Source of the DNA: Marsupella aquatica
Lineage: Eukaryota; Marchantiophyta
Assembly (NCBI GenBank): GCA_973895155.1
Contig: OZ316898.1
Coordinates: 11,470,001 to 11,534,000 of the forward strand
Direction: 5' to 3'
DNA length: 64,000 nucleotides
Below, in pieces: positions 1 to 12,353 of this stretch. The first letter of the stretch is position 1. Each line of letters opens with the position of its first letter. Under the pieces are notes generated by a model. The model made no database searches. It was not told the origin of the DNA and saw only the letters and a list, made by a program, of their open reading frames with translations. The position numbers and the translations under genes are program-made.

Positions 1-1976
1 TAATCTCGACAGTGTACTTCCCAAAGGCTCGCTCAATCTTACGATTGAAGTGCTCATTTCGGTCGTTGATTGAATCAATGTCCTTCTCATCATGAAATTT
101 ACGCCTGCGACTGAACTCCTTACGCATGCCACCTCTTTCTGTGAGTTCTTTGACCATTTTATCAATGTTTTCCTCCGGAATCTCTGGTGCCTGTGGATGA
201 CATGTGATGAGTTTTATGGATAGCTCAGGAAGATCACTCATAAATCGTTCTCAAGTCAGCTAAAAAAGTTGGAAAGTTTTGTCACGAGTACGATAAATCT
301 CAAAAGTGCAATCTAGTGAGTCCTGCTTTAAAGGCAATGTCCTTACAGACTCATGGGTACAAACACTACACAGAATTTAGTGAAGTTCATTATCCAACAT
401 TTAGCCACGGCAGAAATGAAGATGTACATGACCACAAAGGAACAAGCTCAGAGTCCTATCTCATACCTTCCCATATTGCAGGCTGCTGCCATCACGATAA
501 AAGTCAGGATCCGCTTCCCTAGCTTTCATGTAGTCCTCCATCCCATACGGGACATTCTTCGTTCTTTTCTTATACGCGTTGTACAATGACTTCTGGTTGA
601 AAACTGAAGCATCCAAGAGGACAGAAGCGCAAACGTAAGTCTTTATCGGTCAAACCGTTTACTTCCACGGTCCCTTGAACAAATCCGTCTGGTCTGTGGC
701 CACTAATATCAACAACAACAATTACAGAACGCTCAGGGAGGAATGCCCACGAGTACATTGCAACTTTGAGGCCCTGCTTTCCACCCATCCACAACCTATT
801 CTCTCGTGTTAATGTGAATTTGATGAGACAGCAAGTGCGGCAAGCAAGCAATGTCCTAGAGGAGATCTTGCACAGAGCACTGAGCAAAGGCAAGGAGAAC
901 AGAGTCCAGGAAGGCTAGAACTGATGAATCAAATCAACATTTCCCAACTGTTAACATCCTTACAACATTAAACATGTTACTCACCGTCCCATCCGAAAGG
1001 TGCTGGTTTTTTCTCCCATTTGTCATACTTCGCTTCGGCCTGTTCCTGAGTGTCAAGCATGTACGATTTGGTTATATCTAGGCCATTTGCGTCCAGAACT
1101 TTCCCTAAGCGCTTCTGCCTCTCCTCGAACCATTTCTTCTTGGACACCCCTCGAACTTCTTCTGGAGCAGTCTCCCGCTTCTTTTCTGCCACAATAGCAG
1201 TCTGATTTGCCTTTCGAGCAGCATTCTGAACACGACGTTGGAAAAAAATCAAACAACCAGCTATTGCAATTTTCTCGTTTAAGAAATTTAGGGGTTTTCA
1301 AACGACAAAACAAAATCTCTCAAAAAGTCGGACATGGAGAGAGAAGCAATCTCAGACAGGGCCAAAGAAGGCTCAAGGTGCTCATTAAAATCCCTCTGCT
1401 TTTCGGACAATAGCGAGTAAGGGAACAGGAAACGAACCATCTTAAGCCGCAAATCGAACAGTTTCCTCTGCTTCTCGTTCATGTGCGCATACGCTTCTCT
1501 GTTCCTCTCCTCTTCAGCCTCTCGTTCCGCCTCATCAACCTCGGCAGACTGCGCAGCATCCTCTCGACCTACGGCAAGATTATCACCACGACGAGACGAC
1601 AACTAAGATTGCGACCAAACCCTAAAAGCCAACCTCTGTGTTTGCGAGCACCTTTAAGTCACGATATTGAAACAATTTCATGCGCCTCGCCTTTCCTAAA
1701 TATCCCCGCCTTATAGCGTGAGCCGAGCCTCGAGCAAGGGAATGAAAACAGGCTACAATATCACATACCCGGTGATGTCATCGGCGGAGGGTCGGAAGCA
1801 GCAGCAGTGGTGTTTTCGTCGGGTTGAGCCTCCTCGCCCTCCTGTTTTCGTGCATTGGCCTCCGCAATCCGTCTGAAGCAGTAATCCGTGCACTCATGGA
1901 AGGGATTGCCCACGTTTATGCAATCGGGATGCACACCGCGCGCTCCCCCTCCTCCTCTTTCCGCCATGATCGCCAA
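1..1976 (-). CDS. SYF2: Pre-mRNA-splicing factor SYF2 (3' end cut by window edge)
   Basis: SYF2 is a small nuclear component of the Prp19/NTC-associated spliceosome. Five exons join in frame on the minus strand: 1976-1769, 1568-1438, 1225-985, 603-467 and 190-1, all with GT-AG introns. They give about 302 codons; the Arabidopsis protein is about 298 aa, so only the last ten or so residues lie off the left edge. The start at 1976 leads into the plant-type N-terminus VHPDCINVGNPFHEC. Exon 2 carries an acidic stretch and QRKLFDLRLKM. Exon 3 has ARKANQ, LDANGLDITKSYMLDTQ and KWEKKPAPFGWD. Exon 4 reads VFNQKSLYNAYKKRTKN and exon 5 FSRRRKFHDEKDIDSINDRN. These match the plant family block by block. 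No frame damage is visible, so I take it as a functional gene. An AAACCCTAA telo-box lies in intron 1 (1617-1627). Confidence 0.95.
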
Positions 1977-2313
1977 CCCAAAACAGCAATCTCTGGCTGG
2001 TCCCGTTCAGCAGTGTGGAATGGAACCACAGGACTCACAGGAGACCATCTCCGGAGCGATACAGCTCAAAAGTTCGACAACCTGAACCCCTAATTATTTG
2101 TCGAGTGAGCTCAAACCTGACCAACTTGAACGATGCACAATTTCATGTCCGACTCTGCCTCGGTCCTTAAATAATCGTGAGTCCAATCCTGTTTCAATTC
2201 ATTGTTCTATGGTCTCTTCTCCAAACGACAACGAACAACTTATCACAGACTAGGTACACACTCCATAAGTGCAACCCTGGATAATTGCATGGAGACCTGT
2301 TAGTGTCAGTATG

Positions 2314-2541
2314 TGCAATTTATATCCCCTCATGCACTTGTGAGAACCCTAAACTTGCAAGTGTACACTTAGCCGTGGTTTGCACTTGCATGTTTGTCAC
2401 TAGCTAACATGACTTGCACATATGCAAACTACAGACAGTATATATATGCAATTTATATCCCCTCATGCACTTGTGAGAACCCTAAACTTGCAATTGTACA
2501 CTTAGCCATGGTTTGCACTTGCATGTTTGTCACTAGCTAAC
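2314..2541. repeat. 95-bp direct duplication
   Basis: The 95-bp block at 2314-2408 recurs at 2447-2541 with two mismatches, separated by 38 bp of unrelated sequence. It carries an AACCCTAAACTTGCA motif and repeated TTGCA/TGCAA words. It is a local duplication with no coding content seen. Confidence 0.85.
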
Positions 2542-3288
2542 TACAAGAAAAGGTGAAATACATGCAAAGTCTCCAAATTTTGGGGAAGAAGAGAAGCACT
2601 TCGCACTAAAACCTGTATAGCATTGATATCAGTATCTCCCGTCTCATAGGACCCAAGCCATAATGAAATGCCAGACACCTTAAACCACCACTAGCCATGA
2701 CAAAACCTGGTTCCCCATGTGTCACCAATAGTGGTAACTTTTTCCTAAAATTTTGGAGCATCCAGGCAGGTAGATGAAAGGAGTGACTGTAAAGTGTAAA
2801 AAATGGGGAAGTCTTTGGACACTTTCCCCTTATATTTGGCCAGGGGAAGTACAAAGGGGTACTTTTGGACAATGATTGTGGCTGATTAGGTGTAAAGTGT
2901 CTTGGAATAGGATTGTAAGTGATGAGGTCTTAGGTATAGTTCTTACATAAGTGAGTTCTCCTAAATTAAGGACTAGTTTAGGAAGTCTCTAGATAAGGGA
3001 GGCCTTTAAATTGCATTGAGTATTGACCAGTGATTGCTAATTTAATTTCACTTAAACTTAGAATATTTTCTATGGACAGTCTAGGAAGTTAAAGTTCCAT
3101 GGACCACCACATTTCACAATATGTGAGGATTGACCACTGGAACCCGTATGGACCACTCTGTACATTATTTTTCACTACTATAGCTAGCGCCTTTCTTTTG
3201 TATAAGTGTACACTATTTTGGGGTGGTGGAGTCACAAAGTCAAACTTTGTGGTCTACCTAAGAATCTACTTCATTTTTGAGGGGATTG

Positions 3289-3698
3289 GTTGAGCAAAAT
3301 AATGATTACTCATAAGACAACATGCACATAAGCAACATCCACTGAGTACACAAGTAGTCGACATAAGAGATGTGTAGTTCACCTCAGTGAAGGCTGTGTT
3401 CATTGGAACACACAAAAGAGCTTTATTGAACTCTAAGTTTGTCGGCAGTACCAAATCTCCACAAACTAAGCACTTCCAATCTACTAATTGGCTCCATAAG
3501 AATAAGCCTTAGTTGCATCCACTAAGTAAGTCTTGCTAGTGTAAGTAATAGTTGCACATCTAATCGTAACTAAACACCTGACTACGGTTTGACGAGCTGC
3601 AGTTACATAGTAACGCTAAACTTAAGAGTAAGTACATAGTAACTCCAACCTAAGAGTAAGTACATAGTAACTCTAAACCTAAGAATAAGTACCTAACA
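3289..3698. repeat. Solo-LTR-like repeat related to the Copia LTR
   Basis: The block begins near GGTTGAGCAAAATAATG and ends in ACCTAACA. It follows the same order of words as the Copia LTRs at 24626 and 31165: TTGAGC, AACACACAAAAGAGCTTT, AATAAGCCTTAGTTGCA, then a TAACA end. It is clearly diverged from them, and no 5-bp target duplication could be shown. No internal retroelement genes lie beside it, so a solo LTR of a sister family is the simplest reading. Confidence 0.55.
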
Positions 3699-4436
3699 AG
3701 ATTCTGTGTTTTGTAAAATATTTGTCTTTTATTCTTGTTTCTCATGGAAAATGTCATCTGAATATGAAATTAAGATATTCATGCAACATTGTAGAGAGAA
3801 TCCTACCTAACCCTTGCCTGAACCTACTCTTCAGAATCCACGGACTAGAGGCTTTACTTTGGGGCATAACTGAAGTTGGGATGCAGGTGGAAAACATGAT
3901 TGGGGGCAAAATGAACCTCTAAAAACGGCACAACATGTGATAAATCACTGGAAACCCATTGTGACCCCAAATCAGTGAACTGCAACAGGCTTGAATGGCC
4001 TCACCTATATTTACTTTCAAGGAACTTGCAATCAAGCTAGTTACAGCCTCTTCTCTATGGTGTCCCTTATAAAAGTTTTCTAGGGGTGTCACTTTCTAAG
4101 GAGTAGGGTGTCTTCAGAAGGTTTCTTTGTCCCTGGTGGCACATTCTAATGTGGTAATCAAAGTCGTGGACAGGCAAGCTTGAAAATGCACATATGATAT
4201 GTTGTGGATGGTAACTAAGTCTTGCAGAAAGGAGAGATACTGCAGAGGGCGCCAAGGGGTTAGTGTGATCGTTGAAATCTGGGCCACTTCTGTATATAAG
4301 CACAAAGCGTCTCCACCCATTTCTTTCCATTTTCCCTTCTACCTCCTGAGCTGATGATTAATTGTAATAGTTGAAGTGGTTAGGACTTGATACCACATCA
4401 AAGATACCCGGGCTCCAAAAGCCCTGAGTTCCTGCC

Positions 4437-4530
4437 GATTCTGCCCTTCAGGCAAGGGTTACCCTTCGCTGTCTTCCATAATTGATTCTGCCCTTCAGGC
4501 AAGAGTCACCCTTCACTGTCTTCCATAATT
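4437..4530. repeat. 47-bp tandem duplication
   Basis: Two adjacent 47-bp units (4437-4483 and 4484-4530) begin GATTCTGCCCTTCAGGCAAG and differ at a few sites. No function is apparent. Confidence 0.85.
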
Positions 4531-4816
4531 GCGAGGTCATGCTTCGTTTGTGATATCTGCATCTGCCTCTGTGACATGTCGTTACGGTTCTGACTAAGCA
4601 ATCCCAAGGTTTTTAAAGAGTTTTCTGAATGCATCAATCAAGTGATCTCTCAGTGCTTGTTGCAAACTCATCTTTCAAGAACCCTTTGACATTTCAAGAA
4701 TATCTTTGACGTGGTTGGGGACAGATTGGAGAGAATTGGGCACTATTCTGACGCGGACTGGAACATTTTGCTCATAATACTATTGATGATCCTGAGAGTA
4801 CACCCTGCTGCTGCAG

Positions 4817-4945
4817 CTTCCACACGGGACCTCTTGAGGCTGTCGTCCCATTTCGAAAACAGCCTTGCTGCCTCAGCTTCCACACGGGACCTCTTGAGGC
4901 TGTCGTCCCATTTCGAAAACCGCCTTGCTGCCTCAGCTTCCACAG
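4817..4945. repeat. 60-bp tandem duplication, 2.1 copies
   Basis: Units at 4817-4876 and 4877-4936 differ by one base in the block; a third copy stops after nine bases. Because 60 is a multiple of three, the minus strand stays open and repeats a 20-residue unit (RFSKWDDSLKRSRVEAEAA). I found no start, splice context or family support to call it a gene. Confidence 0.85.
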
Positions 4946-6399
4946 TTTCCGGCACTCGGGACCACTAGCACACTGGACGCCACTTAGGCTTCTCCAACCA
5001 CTTCCTGGGCCCTTGAAGTGAAATAACATAACAAGGAATTGTGTATAATCCACATTCGCCCTTCAATGAATTTATTTCCTATTTGCTCATTTTTGAAAAT
5101 AAAACACTGGAAACTCGGGCAGTGCCCCGATGAAATCACACATCGAGAAGAGCCTCCCTATTTTCGGGGCATGACTAAATGGCCAACTCCTCTGCGCGTA
5201 TTCATGCGAATGATTCTTCGAAAGGCTTCTCCAAGACTCGGTCTCCAATTTGTTCCACTAACAGTTCCGAATCATATGCCGGTGTGGAACTGGAACTCAT
5301 TAATCCCTAGTATTTAAGCATCCGTAATCACCCCCCCACCTCTACACCACCCGTAGATGAAGTTCGGCGTAGAAGAGAACGAGGTCCAAACATGTCAGGA
5401 CAATAAATGAATACTCCTCAACACCACAATTTTTAAGATACAGTATTTGTCAGGCGTTATTCTCCTTTAAGAGGACTTGGAGGTATGATGGTAACACTGA
5501 TTCCAGATTCTTGACTATCGTTATTCCAGAAAACCCGGGCCTTTTTGTTTCCAAGTATTCGACTTGACCACTTTGATAGGAAGGAAATAATGACCAAACT
5601 CGCCAAGAAGTTATGGAAGCACAGGATAAATCATCCTCATAAATATGAAATCTCTCAGAATACTCCATACGCATCTTGACACGTATTACCTCCAGCATGT
5701 CAGCAGCAGAGCCAAGAATAGTGTGAAGGGACAAACAAAAACAATACAAAACAAGTGGAACTTCAATAGAACTGCAACGTTACAAAAAGCAGTACCGAGC
5801 TCTGTATGGGAAAGAAGTAGAAAAAGTTGGAATAGTCACCTCAGGATTGTCAAACAATCTTCTTTGGTATTCATGGGGCAAGTACAAGAAAACTCCCAAA
5901 GATTCATGCAAGTTTACATAAATTGACCAGATTGCGCCTTGTCCCGCCTGGAACTTGGAGCGGGATAGAGACCTTCAATTTACTCCTTCCCTCTACCCAG
6001 TAAGCCGGGTATGATAAATTTACAGACATGACCCATGATAAAGCCCACAACTGGCTAGCTTCTGTGGACTGACCTAGAGGATAAAATGGATTTCCTCCGC
6101 TCCTTTCTTGTCACCTCCACATGAGTATGAATTTGGACAGAGGGGCATGAGCCAATACTAGAATTACGGGCTTGGTGCGTCAAATGTATTCCTAGAAAGC
6201 TAAAAACGGAGCAAAAGACACCGACTAAGGAGAATTGGTAGCCAATACAATCAATATTACATACAACTGATGGAAAACCCGGAGAATTGGCAGGCAGAGG
6301 CTCCTTTCCAAGCTGACATGAAACTGCTCCAGCAACCAGGAAAGCTTCTTATATCAATACAAAGGCAATCTCCCGAGAATGAGTCTCAAACAAAGCTCG

Positions 6400-9300
6400 C
6401 TATCGGCTGGAACTTCGTCTGCTTCCCATTCCCCTGAGAAAGCTTAATCTCATCCGGTGTGTGAAAGAATCGACCCTGCCGCCTGCTGTCAGGCTTTGGT
6501 TAGTTTCGCCCCCTTCGACCGACTCATTTTGCTCCGCTTCTTTAATCTCCACATCGAGAAGAGATGCCGCAATGGCGTCCATAACCATCTGTAGACACCA
6601 GTCTAGAGATGAGGAGAATTACTACTCAAGCTTGCAGGATAACAGTGGTTCGGCAGAACAATTGCCGAGAACATTATGATCCTTTCAGATGTTTGTTGTA
6701 GGCCACGGGAAAGAAAAGGAAGGAGGGGGGATGGGGATGCGAGAAGACACATGGATTTATAGATGAACGTTAGCAGGGGGAAACCACAATATACTTACCA
6801 TAGAAGTGAAACAAATAGTAATTTAGAAGTCAGCTCACCAAGCTATCAGTGCTAGCAACTCGGATTAATATTCGAAGCAAAAAAAAAAAACTGATCACAA
6901 ATCTGCCTCATTGATCTCTAAACTTTAAATCAGTCAGCGAATTTCGACGAAGGGATGAAGGTTCCGAGCATACTCTTTCTTCATCATCACGATTTGATGG
7001 GAAGTTTGCAAAACTATCCTCTGTGTGAGGTGACATCTCTCCAGAGCTAACCCGGCTAGCTCCATTGGATGACTGAACGTCCCAGCTCCCATTGAAATCC
7101 TTGGAGGTCCCGTATCGAGCAAAATCATCTCGAAAGTTACCATGATCTCCGTTCTATCCCAAAACAAAACAAGAAAGGTGTGAATTTCCTGAAGCTGAGA
7201 GTGCCGACCATGCAAATACACGAAGGAAAAAGGAACATGAATATGATCCATTCAGATACTCAACCAAATTTATCATCCGGTAGATCATTGAATATCGCAT
7301 TCTCAGAACTAAAGTCTCAAAACAGCAGTTCTCGTACCTCAACAGCAGAAAACGATGATGAACCTTCTAGTGCATTTGTTGATAAATCACTTCTCAATAA
7401 CTCGAGATCATCTTGTGAGTTGGAAGTGTTTACCGGAACCTGAATAACATGCGACAACTCGTTCCAAAATCAAAGGGAACCTAGAGGTGCTTTCAAAGAA
7501 CCCAAATACACAAGGAAGGTACTACTGGGATGCATCAGCTAATTATTGGTTAGTTCTACACAACGTACCACAGTTCTACTCATCTGCCAGCGGGAGCGAG
7601 TTTGATTAATTGCTTCTTCTGTAGACTCAGGAGTCTGACCTGCAAAAGTAAAACTCCATACTTCAATATTCTGACAACCCCTGCTATTGACACTCTGGTT
7701 GTCAAACAGCAGCTCATTTCACAATAAGCTCCGTCAGAGTGACAAAGCCATGTCAGGTGGGACGCTGAGGAGCCCGGTACAATCAAACTAAATAGTTCAC
7801 CCTAAATTCTCCGTGTAAAACTGTGGGCAATCAGGAAATGTTGCATCTTGAAAATAGTCAACCGAATAGTTCGCTCATGACCATGCACAAAGAACAAACT
7901 GAGTCGATCAGGCTCTCAGTCCTTCGCACATATTTTCTTTTTCCCATAAAATTGTGAGATAGTCCAATCAGGAGGCGTCAGTAGTCATCCTAGGTATAAA
8001 TCCAAAGGAAATGATGATCAAGGGACAGCTTTGATTACCTGGAGTAGGCGTTGAGGGCTGATGGGTTCCATTTTCTTGCAAAGAAGCTCCCATTATTTCA
8101 TACAAAATACTCTGCATCAACCAGATATGTTAACTTCGCTTCAGCCTACAATCAAAACGGAAGCATTCGAAATCCATTCACTCGTGAGTGTTCTACTATC
8201 ATTTCCAGTACGATCAGTGATGACTAGAGTTTGGCCCTCTACATTAACATTTCGAAGTAAGATCATTGACAAATAGATCTAGGCCCGAAACGCTTCCATG
8301 TTATATTATTGATAAATAGATCTTCATGGCACCGAGATAAAGTAGGCAACTGTCAACAAAATTTACTTTTCAACATCATTGGACAACCAACCTCATCCAC
8401 GTCGTCCTCTATGTTCAACTCATCGGCATCGTAAAATTGAGTGTCTCCAACTTCAGGTGCAACGGGTTCATCAGGTGGGCGCAGGATGTTGTAAAAAAAT
8501 ATAGTGATAGAGTCGTAGTAAAATTGTGGACGAGGAGAATTGTGATCCCCTGCAAACTTTATAATGTTCTTATCACCCTGTATCATGCACAAAGAAAGGA
8601 AGAATACAACAGATTAAATTTTGTAATTAACCTAAATTAGCAAGAGGATTGCACGAGCATCTCAAAGATTTCCCTTGACATTCTCTTCTAATGACTCGTT
8701 CCCCCATAAGGCATGTACGCTTAAAATCCATTTTCAGTTCAAGTGTTTGCATCCATGACATAGTCAAGGCAGGGGGATTCCTTGGCAGACCCAATTCAAG
8801 GACATCAACAACTAGACTCAATACTCTTTACAAACCGGACATCTGAAAAGGGCCAGACCAGATCCTAGCTCATCTTCCCTCGAAATCATCCTAATCGCTC
8901 ATTGTAGAACCCCTACATGAATATTACCCAAAAACAACATTGTAGTACAGTATCTTCCAGCTGAGTATCAACGAGAGATCATGAGCCCTACCGAATAGTT
9001 CTTGAACAGGAGATCGGAATGATGAGGTTGGATAAAAAGGTCCTCAGTAGCATGACCAAAAAGCGCAGGAATAAATGATTTTGTTGCTGCCTGCACCAAC
9101 ACAACGACTAATACAAAGCGTAAGGTCAAGCTTTCGCCACTGCAACTGCTCATAGCTATTTAAGAAGCACTCACGATAAGCTCTCTCCTCCAAAGCAGTT
9201 TTCAAGCTTTGGTGCTGGACCCAAATGACATCCCTTCATTAAAAGATGAACTTGCAAACTTTGAGCTTCAAAAACGCTCCTGGAAACAAAGAAATTTATG

Positions 9301-12300
9301 TGCAATCGACAGTCACACGAGATCCAAACAACTACAATCTGCAGCGACCAAATCATTCATGGAGCAAACGCTATGGCAGCAAGGCCCTGGATCGGATATA
9401 CCAAGCTCTCCAGATGAACCTCGGACAAAGCAAGAGAGACACAACTTTCAATTTGAATATTCTATCAAAACCCAGCTGCCAAATACACACCTGAGTGGTA
9501 TCTAGATCCATAATGTCGAAGGTAGCTTTCTTTTGGATGACTTTGCGCATATATTGGACAGCCACCTTCACCTGGCAGATACCAACAAGCGAATTTCCTA
9601 ACATAAGGCAGTGATACAAAACGAACTTAATTCTAGCAAATCCAGAAGACGAAACAAAATTAGAATACGACGGAAAACTAAGGCCTTCGCGTAGCCTGCA
9701 ATTACTCTATAACTTCTGAAAAAAGGAAACTCTGATTACCATCCACACAATAGGGGCAATAACCAAAAAAATTGTTCACATCACAAATCTAATTCGGTGC
9801 TCACATCCGAAGCACAACTAAGACTTGCAGAGAAGAAATTAAAATCTGAAAAAGCTTCACGAAGGTGACATTTTCCACGCCATCCTTAAGACACGCATAT
9901 CTATAAACTCTTGCAGGTAAAACTCCCAGCTCCTTTACTTCCTCTGATCAATTTCTTTGCCGCTTTGTTTTATTATGGTCTATATCAAGATTTCACAAAA
10001 CGCCTGTCTAAGGAATTCTACATCCGGCGGGGTCCCTTACTTGCGCAAAATCGCTGTGAAACCTGGCCTTTAGGATCCGAAAACAGGGACGAGTCCAAAT
10101 AAGACGCGTCACATTTTATATTCCATTGAACAGACCAATGTATATAGTATAAGTAGAAAGCTTACAGTAAATTTCGGTAGGCGGATTTTGTACACATCAA
10201 CTAGCTCCATCATCAGATCAAAGAGATTGGAGAAAGGGCTATCGACCACCATCCCTGCAATGGATGGATCCTCAGCTCCATACATGAGACTGAAACATCA
10301 TTACAAAAACTTCTTGGTGAGATGGACGTTTGCATAATCAACTTATACGAAACTCACAGTTGGTCGGGATAATATACAAAGTAATTTTCCTTATCATGAA
10401 CACTGTAACCTGCAGCAATGCCATAAAGGGAAGAGAGGAACAGCACCAGGTGACAGCGCCCATTGAGCGACCCCAAAGACCTATTCTCGACACCTGCTTG
10501 TCAGTTCTCAGATGTGTGACGACCGCATTTAGATCTTTCATCTGTGTGAAACAATGTCCGGATAAACATAGCAATCCAGATTAGAATTTTCCTGCAATTT
10601 TGCCAACTCGAGGAATCCATCAGTCCTACATACCATACCTGTTTATGTCACCATCGCATACGACTACTGGCTAGACTACTCACATTAACCCCCCTTCAAC
10701 GGCATTTCTCAATCTCACCAGGAGCGAGACTGGAAATCTATAGATGAAGGGAATTTACCTCGTTCCATCCAAGGCTCACATAATCTCCATCCGAAAGACC
10801 AGAACCTGAAAAGTCGAGCGTGAATACGGTTATATTTGAGGGGAGAAGAATGATGGCTGCTTCATTTGCATCTGCTCTACAACCACTGCGCACACACATA
10901 CAAAGAGTAATCAGTCAATTGCATCATTTAAACACATCAGCCCTGTGACCTTGAATTCTACACAGGTCGCATGGACGGTAATCTTGGTTGACGATGAAGT
11001 AACCAGATTTTTGAACATTATCATAATTAAAACTTTAAGCATAACTAAAGCGTTTTCCTACAACCCATGCCGGAACTAGTGAAGGAATTGTCCGGCTCAA
11101 GTACCTGTTACCATGGCAGTAGATGACGCAAGGCAAGGAGGTATCTTCTGGGATGTTTTGAGGTAGATAATGACTGCATTGCAATGCATGACCTCTACCG
11201 TTTTTGACCTGTCAAAGAGAATTTCCGTGAGCTCAGAGTCCCGCTCAGTTTCTTCCAAGCGTGAATTTCAGGACAGACAAGTTATGAAATACTTGTTATC
11301 ATCACAAGGGTAAAATATTATTTAATGTTACGAATGGTCTCACAAAACCAACCCTACAAGCACATTCTTCCGCTCTTCAATTCCCTTTGCGAGCGCGCTG
11401 AGAAACTCATAATATGTAATCAAGTACGAGACTTGCCTGCAAATCATTCCGCTGATACTTGCGACCCTTCAACAAAAACTCACTCTCCAAAAGGTCCTGG
11501 GCCGGAGTATATTTAGCCCTGCAAAATCCAGACTACTTATTATAACGACCCTCTGAGATGGTCAACTCATTTAATTGGACGACTTCACGATAGACCAACG
11601 TTGGCAGGCGATATTGTCCATGTCGTCATGTTGCATTGCTAGATAGTTGGCTGAGACCTACGACCAATACCAACTTATTAAAATAAGATCATCAAGATCA
11701 TTTGCAGCGAGGGCTTCACAATTGCTTTCCCAGACTTGAAAAGCAAGAATAGATGTGACGTTGTCTCCCAAGTCAAATAATGTTTTCCTACATATAAACT
11801 TTGCAGGACAACAAAACGGCATACGGTGGAAGAACTTTCCAATTTCCTCCACTCGTGATTTCAAAAAACTGCTGCTTGACCGGGATAATGCCATGTACTT
11901 GAATCATTGCATGCATTGCAAATAAGGATGATGGGAAAAACTTCCAACTAGTTGTAAGCAGTGATGTAGTCTTGATTATTTGAAACAATGCCTATTCTGT
12001 CTCATCAATTCTCAAACGGCGGGACCACACTACTGACACCTGAACCTACAAGTAATGTGGAAATTGAGTACAACCACTGAATCACTGTTGGTAGGAAGAA
12101 ACCCACTGCACAGACAACCGACGCTTCTACGCGCAAAAATTGAGACAGCGTGCATGCTCATAGCAACGATATGCAGGAGAACGTCGAGTATATGATCTTA
12201 AGCTCCGAGTGTGGTTGATGACGATGTGCGAGAAAGGCAAAAGGCATAAATTTTAACTCCCCGGAGGCTAAAGACGAACGAAGAAGAGTGAGGGGAGGAG

Positions 12301-12353
12301 AAAGAAAAGAACCTTGGGGGCCGAATAACGAAGTTTACAAGTTGCTCAATCAT
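6400..12353 (-). CDS. Alpha/beta hydrolase (At3g23540/At4g14290-like) with C-terminal UIM-like motif
   Basis: This is a serine hydrolase of the alpha/beta fold; its natural substrate is unknown. Fourteen exons join in frame: 12353-12313, 11518-11437, 11208-11105, 10885-10759, 10541-10447, 10289-10166, 9571-9491, 9090-8992, 8577-8392, 8111-8039, 7639-7569, 7439-7338, 7153-6974 and 6588-6400. They encode 517 aa. The start gives MIEQLVNFVIRPPR, the typical N-terminus of the plant family. The nucleophile elbow is GLWGRSMGA (Ser144), the acid is probably Asp235 in GHATED, and the base is His263 in GDHNSPRP. An oxyanion-region motif YCHGNSGCRADA precedes the elbow. The region after about residue 290 is acidic and serine-rich and ends in DDEERMVMDAIAASL (451-465), which fits a ubiquitin-interacting motif. 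Intron 2 starts with GC (CAG|GCAAGT); the others are GT-AG. There are no frame lesions. Confidence 0.95.

Larger units (their letters stand above)
1977..6399. other. Spacer between SYF2 and the alpha/beta hydrolase
   Basis: No coding region here could be tied to a known family. The left part is the promoter side of SYF2 and the right part is the 3' side of the hydrolase gene. Between them lie a 95-bp duplication (2314-2541), a solo-LTR-like repeat (about 3289-3698), a 47-bp tandem duplication (4437-4530) and a 60-bp tandem duplication (4817-4945). A minus-strand open stretch at 5450-5749 has no recognisable motif and is not called. Confidence 0.6.

Noticed and set aside
4743-5053. Minus-strand repeat protein with RFSKWDDSLKRSR units
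   Set aside because: The open frame follows from a 60-bp duplication; no start, exon borders or homologue.
5202-5300. 32-residue minus-strand ORF (MSSSSTPAYDSELL...)
   Set aside because: Short, acidic and plausible looking, but with no homologue or context to separate it from chance.
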